DNA of 23,207 nucleotides from Thermodesulfovibrionia bacterium (lineage in GTDB: Bacteria; Nitrospirota; Thermodesulfovibrionia; UBA6902): NCBI GenBank assembly GCA_947258735.1, contig CAMYJJ010000013.1, forward strand, positions 1 to 23,207, in the 5' to 3' direction. This document shows, piece after piece, positions 9,204 to 16,629 of this stretch. Below the pieces are notes generated by a model. The model saw only the letters and a list, made by a program, of their open reading frames with translations. It was not told the origin of the DNA and did no database searches. The position numbers and the translations under genes are program-made. How positions within the stretch are numbered: the stretch's first letter is position 1; each line of letters begins with the position of its first letter.

Positions 9204-9610
9204 ATGTACGCAGAATAATTATTACATTCAGCACCTTCAATTTACTCAATTATCAATAATATCCTTCCGGTTCAGTCAAGTGATGTTTTCAAACAAGATA
9301 TTTACTTCGTGGAATATATAATAAATCGGTTTATTATTCCCGTCAAATATACCTTCATGATATGCAAAGCCATGCTGCATATTTTTAGAAAGATTGCTAT
9401 ATTCTGATTCAATTCACATAAACACCTCTTTATTCACTACTATACAACTCAGCCCGTGAAATATGTCAATAGCCCCGTCATGCCGGACGATTCCGGATAA
9501 ATTGCCGTAACCATTATTTAAATGCCGGTCAACCTTTAATCATTTACAACAATTATGATGAATTAAAATCAAATGTGCATAAAACAGCATCTGTAAACAT
9601 CAAAATTAAA
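9204..9610. other. AT-rich intergenic region with no recognisable gene
   Basis: This divergent gap between the VanZ-like gene and the CheB-CheR gene contains no reading frame with protein-like character. The only structured element seen is a small hairpin, CCGGA-CGAT-TCCGG, at 9483-9496. It sits in a GTCATGCCGGA...TTCCGGAT context that resembles the short dispersed palindromes common in many bacterial genomes. No tRNA or riboswitch core was recognised. Confidence 0.5.
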
Positions 9611-9639
9611 TTGACTTTTCGAAATGTTAGATATATATT
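9611..9639 (+). promoter_or_regulatory. Sigma70-type promoter of the CheB-CheR gene
   Basis: TTGACT (9611-9616) and TATATT (9634-9639) are separated by exactly 17 bases, upstream of the CheB-CheR start. Transcription from about 9646 would give a leader of about 120 bases. The gene's SD, AAGGAG, lies 6 bases before ATG 9769. Confidence 0.6.
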
Positions 9640-9768
9640 GGTTTATAAGCCAGTTGCTGATCCCTGATAAAGAGATTGCACCATTGCATGTATGTAACTG
9701 ATCCGATGATGTTCTCTCGATTTTATATTTAGAATTCCAGCCGCTCCATACATAACAAGGAGATACAT

Positions 9769-12558
9769 ATGGCAGCAAAGAAAAAAGCATCCACCCGCGC
9801 TGTTAAAAAAACTGCTAAGAAAAAAACTGCATCTAAAAAGTTCCGGGCTGAACCCAAAGCAGCTAAAAAAGCCGCTGCCAAGAAAAAAACAGTTAAAAAG
9901 GTCTCACCATTTAGAACTGCTCAAAAAGACGGCCCTCTCTGCATAGTCGGAATCGGCGCGTCTGCCGGGGGACTTGAGGCGCTTGAAGCGCTCTTCTCAA
10001 AAATGCCCTCTGACACCAATATGGCTTTTGTCATTATACAGCACCTGGCGCCGCAGCATAAGAGTATCATGGGCTCTCTTTTACAGAAGTATACGGGAAT
10101 GAACATTCTGCAGATGACAGACGGAATGAAGGTCCAGCCCAACTGCATGTATCTTAATCCCCCGAACAAGGATGTGTCTATCCTGAACGGAATGTTGTAC
10201 CTGAACGATCCTGAGGAGGCCCACTCATTGAGGCTGCCGATTGACTTTTTTTTCCGCTCTCTTGCTGCAGACCAGAGGGAAAAGGCGATCTGCATCATTT
10301 TATCAGGCACCGGAACTGACGGCACCCTTGGTCTGAAGTCCATAAAAGGGGATGGCGGCATGACCATGGCACAGGAAGAGAAACAGGCAAAGTATGACAG
10401 CATGCCGAGGAGCGCCATAAATACAGGGCTTGTAGACTTTGTCCTGCCGGTGGAAAAAATGCCTGTTGAGCTGGCCAGATACGTAAAACATCCGTACATG
10501 AAAGACGCTGACAAGCCTGTCACTCCCAAGCAGGAATATATGAACGCGCTCAAGAAGATATTTATTCTCATCCGGATGACCACGGGGCATGATTTTTCAA
10601 ATTATAAGATGAACACCATCCGGCGCCGGATCGAGAGACGCATGGCAGTCCACCAGATCGACCGGATCGTTGATTATCTGCGGTATCTCCGTGAAAACGT
10701 CGCTGAGGTGGAGACGCTGTACAAGGACATGCTCATCACCGTGACCAATTATTTCCGTGACCCGGAAGCCTTTGATCTGCTGTCTAAAAAGACGATACCT
10801 GATATAGTAAAGCAAAAAAAACCAGAGGCCACCATACGTGTCTGGGTGCCGGGATGCGCAACTGGCGAGGAGGCCTACTCTCTGGCAATACTCATTCATG
10901 AGGCCATGGACAGGCTTAATAAACATCTGAACATACAGGTCTTCGCAACCGACATAGACACGGACGCCGTGGAATTCGCGCGTGCAGGCATATACCCCGA
11001 CAGCATCGCAGCAGACGTGTCTGACAAAAGGCTGAAACGTTTTTTCACAAAAGTCGACAGTACCTATGTAGTAAAAAAACAGGTCCGGGAATCAGTGGTC
11101 TTTGCTGCACAGAACCTCATTAAAGACCCTCCCTTCTCAAAACTGGACCTGGTGAGCTGCCGCAATGTACTGATCTATATGGACACGGTACTGCAGAAAA
11201 AGATCCTGCCTCTTTTTCATTATGTCCTGAACCATAACGCGATTCTGTTCCTTGGTACATCAGAAAGCATAGGTGAATTTGCCGATTATTTCTCTCCAAT
11301 AAGCACCAAGTGGAAGGTATTCAGACGAAAGGGGATTTCACTTGACAGGGTCGAGCATCCGGCATTGCCGTTTTATGACGCCGGGCCTGAAACCCGGAGG
11401 GTGGATGATAAAAAAGTTTTGACCAATACCAATGTCCGCCAGCTTGCAGAGGGCCTCATTCTCCAGGATTATGCCCCGGCCTGTGTGCTGCTCAATGACA
11501 AACATGAGATCATATATTTTCATGGTAAGACAGACATGTTCCTTTCACCGCCTTCGGGTGAACCGAGCTTCAATATTCTCAAGATGGCCCGGGAGGACCT
11601 GCGCTACTCCCTGAGTACACTTATCCATCAGGCAGTAAAAGAAAAAAAGATGGTATCTCAAAAGGCCCTGCAGATCAAGTACGGTGATCAGACCAAAACC
11701 ATTGATCTTATCATCAGGCCGCTTGCAGACAAGTCATTTCTGCCCGGTTTAATGATGGTCATATTTGAGGACATAATCCCCCCGGCACAGCCTTCAGGGA
11801 ATAAGAAGAGAAAAAAGACGGTCTCAAAAGAGCAGGACCCCCGTGTCTCTACTCTGGAGCAGGAACTGCAGTCCACAAAGGAATACCTCCAGACTACCAT
11901 TGAAGAGCTTGAGACCTCAAACGAAGAACTGAAATCGACCAATGAAGAACTGCAGTCCACAAATGAGGAACTCCAGTCCACAAACGAAGAGATGGAGACA
12001 TCCAAGGAAGAACTGCAGTCCACAAACGAGGAGCTTGAGACGGTAAATGCCGAGCTTTCAAGTAAGGTGGAACAACTTTCGCGGGCAAATAATGACCTGA
12101 ACAACCTCCTGGCAAGTACTGATATCGGGACCATATTCCTGGACACGAATCTCAATATCAGCCGCTACACACCTTCGATGACCAGTTTATTCAATCTTAT
12201 ACAGAGTGACCTTGGAAGACCCATAACCGATATCACGTCGAAAACCCAGTATCAGGACATAACAAAAGACTCAAAGCATGTCCTTGATACCTTAATGACG
12301 ATAGAGAAAGAGATAAAGACCCGGGACAATGACTGGTACCAGATGCGTATTATGCCTTACCGGACAGTGGACAATGTAATTGACGGTTTAGCCATAACCT
12401 TTTTTAATATTTCCGAGCTTAAGCATGCCAGGGAAATTCTTGAAGACAACCAGCTCCTTCTGGAAAAGAAGATAGTTAAACGCGATGCTGAATTGAAGAT
12501 ATCAGATGAAAAACTTAAACAGGAAATTGCCGGGCGCAGGAAATTGGAAAAGGATTAA
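9769..12558 (+). CDS. CheB-CheR-PAS fusion protein (hybrid chemotaxis-type methylesterase/methyltransferase)
   Basis: 929 residues. Residues 1-52 form a lysine/alanine-rich, histone-H1-like tail. A CheB methylesterase domain follows (about 55-240) with the triad Ser65 (GASAGG), His92 (QHLAPQH) and Asp184 (SGTGTDG); the usual receiver domain is absent. A CheR methyltransferase (about 255-500) shows the SAM-binding WVPGCATGEEAYS and the LVSCRNVLIY motif. After a degenerate PAS-like stretch (about 540-660) comes a long heptad-repeat coiled coil (697-763), a PAS domain (about 775-880) and a final coil. Many relatives continue into a histidine kinase; this one stops at residue 929 without one, so its output must be the methylation activity or a partner. 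The PAS-LuxR gene begins 147 bases later. Known CheB-CheR hybrids adjust the methylation of receptors; the target here is unknown. Confidence 0.92.
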   Translation: MAAKKKASTRAVKKTAKKKTASKKFRAEPKAAKKAAAKKKTVKKVSPFRTAQKDGPLCIVGIGASAGGLEALEALFSKMPSDTNMAFVIIQHLAPQHKSIMGSLLQKYTGMNILQMTDGMKVQPNCMYLNPPNKDVSILNGMLYLNDPEEAHSLRLPIDFFFRSLAADQREKAICIILSGTGTDGTLGLKSIKGDGGMTMAQEEKQAKYDSMPRSAINTGLVDFVLPVEKMPVELARYVKHPYMKDADKPVTPKQEYMNALKKIFILIRMTTGHDFSNYKMNTIRRRIERRMAVHQIDRIVDYLRYLRENVAEVETLYKDMLITVTNYFRDPEAFDLLSKKTIPDIVKQKKPEATIRVWVPGCATGEEAYSLAILIHEAMDRLNKHLNIQVFATDIDTDAVEFARAGIYPDSIAADVSDKRLKRFFTKVDSTYVVKKQVRESVVFAAQNLIKDPPFSKLDLVSCRNVLIYMDTVLQKKILPLFHYVLNHNAILFLGTSESIGEFADYFSPISTKWKVFRRKGISLDRVEHPALPFYDAGPETRRVDDKKVLTNTNVRQLAEGLILQDYAPACVLLNDKHEIIYFHGKTDMFLSPPSGEPSFNILKMAREDLRYSLSTLIHQAVKEKKMVSQKALQIKYGDQTKTIDLIIRPLADKSFLPGLMMVIFEDIIPPAQPSGNKKRKKTVSKEQDPRVSTLEQELQSTKEYLQTTIEELETSNEELKSTNEELQSTNEELQSTNEEMETSKEELQSTNEELETVNAELSSKVEQLSRANNDLNNLLASTDIGTIFLDTNLNISRYTPSMTSLFNLIQSDLGRPITDITSKTQYQDITKDSKHVLDTLMTIEKEIKTRDNDWYQMRIMPYRTVDNVIDGLAITFFNISELKHAREILEDNQLLLEKKIVKRDAELKISDEKLKQEIAGRRKLEKD
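11857..12057 (+). repeat. In-gene tandem heptad repeat (ELQSTNE type)
   Basis: About nine imperfect 21-base units encode (E/L)(L/E)QSTNEE-like heptads, residues 697-763 of the CheB-CheR-PAS protein. The repeat is visible as recurring CAGTCCACAAA(C/T)GA(A/G) DNA. Its protein form is a parallel coiled coil linking the CheR half to the C-terminal PAS domain. Confidence 0.8.
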
Positions 12559-12705
12559 GCTGCTCTCACTGTCTCTACTGGCTGATGAGCAGAACAATCC
12601 TGTTGGCATGGCATCATTGGCCCGGCAAATCACCGGGATCAGCAAGGCCTGGAAGAAAAAATAGTAGTGCAGCGAGTTTGTATATTAACCCTGCAGGAAT
12701 AATCT

Positions 12706-14172
12706 ATGGCAAAAAAATCTGAAAAGAAATTAAAGCCGGACAACCTTCGAAAACAGGCGGAAAAAAAGCTGCGGCAGCTGACGCCAAAATCAATCCATGC
12801 TTTATCCGCTTCCGATTCCCATAAACTCATTCACGAACTTCAGGTCCATCAGATCGAGCTTGACATGCAGAATGAAGAGCTGCGCAGGACCCAGGTGGAG
12901 CTTGAAGAATCCCGCTCAATGTATTCCGATCTGTATGACTTCGCGCCTGTCGGGTATCTCACGACCGATAAAAAGGGACTGATCAAACAGATAAATATCA
13001 CCGCCACCGGTCAACTGGAGAAAGAAAGGAAAAACCTGATTGGAAAACCCTTTCAGCTGTTTGTCCATAAAGATTTTCAGGACATTTTTTACAAGCATCA
13101 GCATGAGATATTTAAGAAGAAAACAATGGGAACTTGTGAAATCAGAATAAAGAAAAAAAATGGTTCTGAATTTTTTGCACAACTGGTAAGCGAGGCCCTT
13201 GCAGGCACTAAAGGTAAACCTGCACTTTTAAGAACTGCAATGATTAACATCACGGAGCGCAAACAGGCCGAACACCTTCTGATAAAATCAGAAGCAAGAT
13301 ACCGGATGCTTGCAGATAATTTCCTTGTGGGTATTACTATAACAACAGTAAACGGCACATTCGTCTATGCCAATGAAGCCCTGGCAGATATGCTGGACTG
13401 TGAGTCTGCTCGTGAAGTAATGTCATACAGGGCCGGCTCATTTTATAAAGATCCCGAGGCAGGAGAGGACATCATCAGGCGTCTCAAAAAGTACGGCAAA
13501 GTCAATAATTGTGAAGTTGACGTGATTACAAAAAAGGGAAAAACAATCACTGTCATATTCAGTGCAACCCTTCAGGGGGACACCATTACAGGAATGATCA
13601 TGAACATAACGGAACGAAAGATTATGGAACAGAAACTGATAAATGCCCGTTCTCAACTGGAAGAACGTGTCAGGGAAAGAACAGCGGGTCTTAAGGAAGC
13701 AAACGAGGCGTTATCAGCTGAAATACATGAACGTGAGAGAATAGCAACGGAACTCCAGGAAAAAAATATCGCACTGAAAGTATTACTGCAGCAGAGATAT
13801 GACGACAGGGCTGATATGGAGCAGAATATAATGTCAAATATTAATTCGTTAGTTCAGCCCTATCTGAACAAGTTAAAAAACAGCAAAGCACTGAAAGATG
13901 AACTTGCCTATCTGAATATTATTGAATCAAATTTAAACGAGATAGTTTCTCCATTTTCGAATACATTATCGTCCGCGTATATAAATTTCAGTCCAAGAGA
14001 GATTCAGGTCGCAAACCTGATTAAAGTGGGCAGGCAGGACAAGGATATCATGTACATCTTAAATATTTCCTTTGAAACGGTAAAGACCCACAGGCAGAAC
14101 ATCAGGAAAAAACTGGGTATTTATGGTAAAAACACCAACCTCAAGACCAGGTTAAGAGCTATAATAGATTAG
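12706..14172 (+). CDS. PAS-PAS protein with C-terminal LuxR-type DNA-binding domain
   Basis: 488 residues, cytoplasmic, no membrane helix. Residues about 10-72 form the helical module shared by four proteins here (HELQVHQIELDMQNEELR). PAS 1 (about 78-190) begins SDLYDFAPVGYLTTDKKG and ends MINITERKQAE; PAS 2 (about 195-305) ends IMNITERK. A coiled coil follows to about 365. The C-terminal LuxR/GerE HTH (426-488) is clear from SPREIQVANLIKVGRQDKDI and SFETVKTHRQNIRKKLGI. It therefore looks like a one-component or kinase-linked transcription regulator that senses through PAS domains; it has no receiver domain, so phosphorylation is not the obvious trigger. CAGGAATAATCT before the ATG supplies an SD. 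It probably shares transcription with the upstream CheB-CheR gene. Ligands and target promoters are unknown. Confidence 0.9.
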   Translation: MAKKSEKKLKPDNLRKQAEKKLRQLTPKSIHALSASDSHKLIHELQVHQIELDMQNEELRRTQVELEESRSMYSDLYDFAPVGYLTTDKKGLIKQINITATGQLEKERKNLIGKPFQLFVHKDFQDIFYKHQHEIFKKKTMGTCEIRIKKKNGSEFFAQLVSEALAGTKGKPALLRTAMINITERKQAEHLLIKSEARYRMLADNFLVGITITTVNGTFVYANEALADMLDCESAREVMSYRAGSFYKDPEAGEDIIRRLKKYGKVNNCEVDVITKKGKTITVIFSATLQGDTITGMIMNITERKIMEQKLINARSQLEERVRERTAGLKEANEALSAEIHERERIATELQEKNIALKVLLQQRYDDRADMEQNIMSNINSLVQPYLNKLKNSKALKDELAYLNIIESNLNEIVSPFSNTLSSAYINFSPREIQVANLIKVGRQDKDIMYILNISFETVKTHRQNIRKKLGIYGKNTNLKTRLRAIID

Positions 14173-14278
14173 CCATTTAATATCCCCTATAAATAGCTAT
14201 ATGTTCCCTCTATTTAATTCATCCTTACTTTTGTAATCTAATAGATACCTCTTTTAAAAATACGTGTCTGGTTGCATT

Positions 14279-14656
14279 ATGAAAAAGAGAATATGTTACA
14301 GGACATCTGTTTCAAAGGAAATTCCGGCAAGGATAGTCCATGACGGGTATGAGTATAAAGGTACAGTAACTGATATTTCAGAAACCGGCTTATATCTTGC
14401 TCTGGAAACGAGCCTTCCCTTTGATGAACGGTTTATTGCATTTCATCCATTTAAATCCAGGCTGGAAATGCTTATTCCTCATAAAGAGAGGGAACGGAAA
14501 TTTTCTGTAAAACTGAAATGATTAATACAGAATGATGAATCCCAGGGTATTGGGGTGAAGGTGCTGGGCCCTGCAGAAGACTATGAGGAATTTGTAAACG
14601 CTTTAAGGACCGTTTCTAAAGCAGTTCCGGTTTCGGCATTCAGTAGTGTACCTTGA
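14279..14656 (+). pseudogene. PilZ-domain protein interrupted by an in-frame TGA
   Basis: The first 80 residues (ATG 14279; GTG 14264 is also in frame, neither with a good SD) show the c-di-GMP-binding signatures of PilZ: RxxxR (RICYR) and DISETG, followed by the beta-barrel strands. A TGA stops the frame at 14519-14521, just before the end of the barrel. The same frame then continues for 44 codons to a second TGA at 14654, and this part reads LIQNDESQGIGVKVLGP and AEDYEEFVNALR, exactly the final strand and helix expected of PilZ. TGA sits where PilZ proteins often have tryptophan or another hydrophobic residue, so TGG to TGA is the likely event. It is most simply a nonsense-mutated gene; a truncated product could still be made. 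Confidence 0.72.
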
Positions 14657-14800
14657 TATAAACATAATTGATGGGACATCTTAGCGGGTCAGTAAGACTA
14701 TCTGTAAGGGAAAACCTGCTTTTCCAGCGAAGGGACATGGCTGATGAGTTTATTTCAGACGGGCCAGACAGGTCATCTGCAAAGATAAGGATTTTTGAAA
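14657..14800. other. Intergenic stretch without recognised content
   Basis: The 144 bases between the broken PilZ gene and the cysteine-rich small gene contain no convincing frame, terminator or promoter. A TAAGGA at 14786-14791 is the probable SD of the following gene. Confidence 0.4.
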
Positions 14801-15055
14801 ATGCCTATAGCTATTTGTAAAGAATTCATTCAATTAACAACCGAATGTCCATCCGGCTTTTATTGCCTTACAGACACTGAGAATCACAGGTGTTTTAAGG
14901 ATATGCCCATGTGCTCTGTCAAAAGTGTTTCAGAAGGTATTCTGGATGTTGATTGCCCTGAAACCCTGAATTGTCCCTATAAAGCCGGGAATGGTACCGG
15001 TTATATGTGCAATTGCCCGACAAGAATTGAAATTTACGGTCAAACAAAACTCTGA
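14801..15055 (+). CDS. Small cysteine-rich hypothetical protein
   Basis: 84 residues from ATG 14801, supported by TAAGGA about 9 bases upstream; TTG 14795 is an alternative two codons earlier. It contains nine cysteines in a spaced pattern (C6, C16, C22, C31, C38, C52, C58, C69, C71), the last pair as CNCP. There is no signal peptide or membrane helix, so it is likely a cytoplasmic metal or Fe-S binding protein rather than a disulfide-rich secreted one. I do not recognise the family. It lies between a broken PilZ gene and a PAS histidine kinase, all on one strand, so it may take part in the same signalling pathway. The protein-like composition and SD support it being real. Confidence 0.65.
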   Translation: MPIAICKEFIQLTTECPSGFYCLTDTENHRCFKDMPMCSVKSVSEGILDVDCPETLNCPYKAGNGTGYMCNCPTRIEIYGQTKL

Positions 15056-15142
15056 GTACGTATCCGGGATATGATGGGAGGCCTGAGGTGATACCCTGTC
15101 TGATTAAATAATGGCAGGTTAATACCTGACGTGTATTTCTTC

Positions 15143-15171
15143 TTGACTGAATGTAGTGTTATTAATTATTC
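15143..15171 (+). promoter_or_regulatory. Possible sigma70 promoter of the first PAS histidine kinase
   Basis: TTGACT (15143-15148) is followed after 17 bases by TTATTC (15166-15171), giving a leader of about 55 bases before ATG 15232. The -35 hexamer is identical to those before the CheB-CheR gene and the second kinase; the -10 is poor. Confidence 0.4.
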
Positions 15172-15231
15172 TGCAATATCAGTCTTCCGGATAACGGCTA
15201 TCTTTCTCATCCTTCAGAGGTAAAAATTGCT

Positions 15232-16581
15232 ATGAGGAAACAGACTGAACAAAAAAAGAATGCCTCTTCCCTCCGCAAAAAGGCTGAAGCCAAGTTACGG
15301 CAGCTAACCTCAAAACCGCTTTATGAACTATCTCCTTCAGATTCCCATAACCTGATCAACGAGCTTCAGGTCCACCAGATAGAGCTGGAAATGCAAAACG
15401 AGGAGCTTCGTTCTGCCTATCAAACCCTGGAAGAATCACAAAACAAATTTTCCGATCTTTATGACTATGCCCCAATTGGATATATAACGTTAGACAAGAG
15501 GGGACGCATGCTTGAGGTAAATCTTACATTCTCAAAAATGCTGGGTATTGAAAAAAACCGTCTTATCAGGAAGCCTTTTTCTACCGTTATTCCAAACGGG
15601 TTCCAGGACCTGTTTTACCATCACCATCGAAAGGTACTGAATACGTACAAACAGCAGAAATGCGAAATCAGGCTTAAGAGAGAGGATGGCTCTGAATTTG
15701 ATGTTCAACTGGAAACTATCCTTGTTGAGGATATAAAAGGAGATAATGTATGCAGGACCTCGCTCATTGACATAACGTTACGTAAACTGGCAGAGAAGGA
15801 GCGCGAATGTGCAACTGCTGACTTAGCGAATACATGCAGGGAACTGGAGAAGATTCTATATATTGCGACTCACGATTTGCGTGCGCCGCTTGTAAATATT
15901 GAAGGATTCAGTGAGGAACTTCATCACTCGCTGAAAGAATTAATGATAATTATTAACAAACAGGATATTTCTTCTTCGGCAAGAACCAGAATAATTCCTG
16001 TTATTGAAAAGGATATTCCTGAATCACTGGATTATATACTTCATAGCATTGTCAAAATGAAAAGTCTGATCAAAGGGATATTTGATAAGTCCAGAACCGG
16101 TGAATCATTTCTGACAATTGAAGACATCGATATGAATAAAATGATTACGGATATTATCGCTGTTCATCAATTCAGATTAAATTCGGCAGGGGTCAGCATA
16201 GATATCTCAGACTTGCCCGGATGCAAAGGGGATCATGCACATCTGAACCAGGTGTTTTCCAATGTACTTGACAATGCAATTAAGTACCTGAGGCCGGAAC
16301 AGGGCGGCTCAATAAAAATCAGAGGACATAAACAGGGAGCTCTCTCTGTGTACAGTATGGAAGATAATGGTATCGGCATTGCACCTGAATGTCTGGGCAG
16401 GATATTTGAGACTTTTTTTCAGCTGGATCCTGAAAACTCTGATGGCGAAGGTATCGGGCTTGCGATTGCAAGGAGGATTCTGGATGCGCATAATGGTAAA
16501 ATATGGGTAGAGTCGGAACCCGGCAGGGGAAGCAGGTTTTTTGTATCTTTGCCAAATAAGGATACAGAATTCATCAATTAA
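15232..16581 (+). CDS. PAS-domain histidine kinase (shared HELQVHQIELEMQNEELR module)
   Basis: 449 residues, cytoplasmic. The shared helical module (about 10-70) leads into one PAS domain (about 75-185; SDLYDYAPIGYITLDKRG at its start). The kinase core follows: phospho-acceptor His214 in ATHDLRAPLVNIEGF, N-box NQVFSNVLDNAIKYL, G1 box DNGIGIAPE, F-box FETFFQLDPE and G2 box GEGIGLAIARRILDAHNGKI. This is the bacteriophytochrome-like HisKA subgroup. All catalytic motifs are intact. No receiver or response regulator gene adjoins it, so the partner is an orphan elsewhere or a protein of this cluster. The distance between the H-box and N-box is somewhat long, with an insertion between the two dimerisation helices. 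It is followed by a hairpin before the GGDEF gene. Confidence 0.91.
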   Translation: MRKQTEQKKNASSLRKKAEAKLRQLTSKPLYELSPSDSHNLINELQVHQIELEMQNEELRSAYQTLEESQNKFSDLYDYAPIGYITLDKRGRMLEVNLTFSKMLGIEKNRLIRKPFSTVIPNGFQDLFYHHHRKVLNTYKQQKCEIRLKREDGSEFDVQLETILVEDIKGDNVCRTSLIDITLRKLAEKERECATADLANTCRELEKILYIATHDLRAPLVNIEGFSEELHHSLKELMIIINKQDISSSARTRIIPVIEKDIPESLDYILHSIVKMKSLIKGIFDKSRTGESFLTIEDIDMNKMITDIIAVHQFRLNSAGVSIDISDLPGCKGDHAHLNQVFSNVLDNAIKYLRPEQGGSIKIRGHKQGALSVYSMEDNGIGIAPECLGRIFETFFQLDPENSDGEGIGLAIARRILDAHNGKIWVESEPGRGSRFFVSLPNKDTEFIN

Positions 16582-16582
16582 C

Positions 16583-16609
16583 GTAGGGGTTATTGCCATA
16601 AACCCCTAC
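16583..16609 (+). terminator. Intergenic hairpin after the PAS kinase
   Basis: GTAGGGGTT (16583-16591) pairs perfectly with AACCCCTAC (16601-16609) around a 9-base loop, directly after the TAA at 16579. The following bases are AT-rich (ATTAATAAATTT) but there is no clean T run, so it may be an attenuating or RNA-stabilising hairpin rather than a full intrinsic terminator. Confidence 0.4.
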
Positions 16610-16629
16610 ATTAATAAATTTCAGGAAAT

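Noticed and set aside
9921..10583. A 220-codon open frame on the minus strand opposite the CheB domain
   Set aside because: The plus-strand frame has the full CheB triad and a clear SD; the minus frame has no recognisable domain and is a mirror of coding bias.
11688..12155. Minus-strand 155-codon serine-rich frame
   Set aside because: It is the reverse reading of the heptad repeat DNA; its Ser/Phe/Val repetition is an artefact of that repeat.
12621..12637. CCCGG-CCGGG hairpin after the CheB-CheR gene as a terminator
   Set aside because: The stem is only 5 bp and no T run follows.
12557..12667. An open +1 frame running on from the end of the CheB-CheR gene (LLSLSLLADEQNNPVGMASL...)
   Set aside because: It is short, has no recognisable kinase motif, and the preceding stop lies at the end of a normal coiled coil; a frameshifted tail cannot be supported.
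14539..14556. Hairpin AUCCCA/UGGGGU after the PilZ TGA as a second SECIS
   Set aside because: The TGA replaces a structural, probably Trp, position rather than a redox Cys. The stem has a G-U pair and lacks further helices; a nonsense mutation explains it more simply.
14741..14748. CTGATGAG resembling a hammerhead ribozyme core
   Set aside because: No matching GAAA core segment or three-helix arrangement is found nearby.
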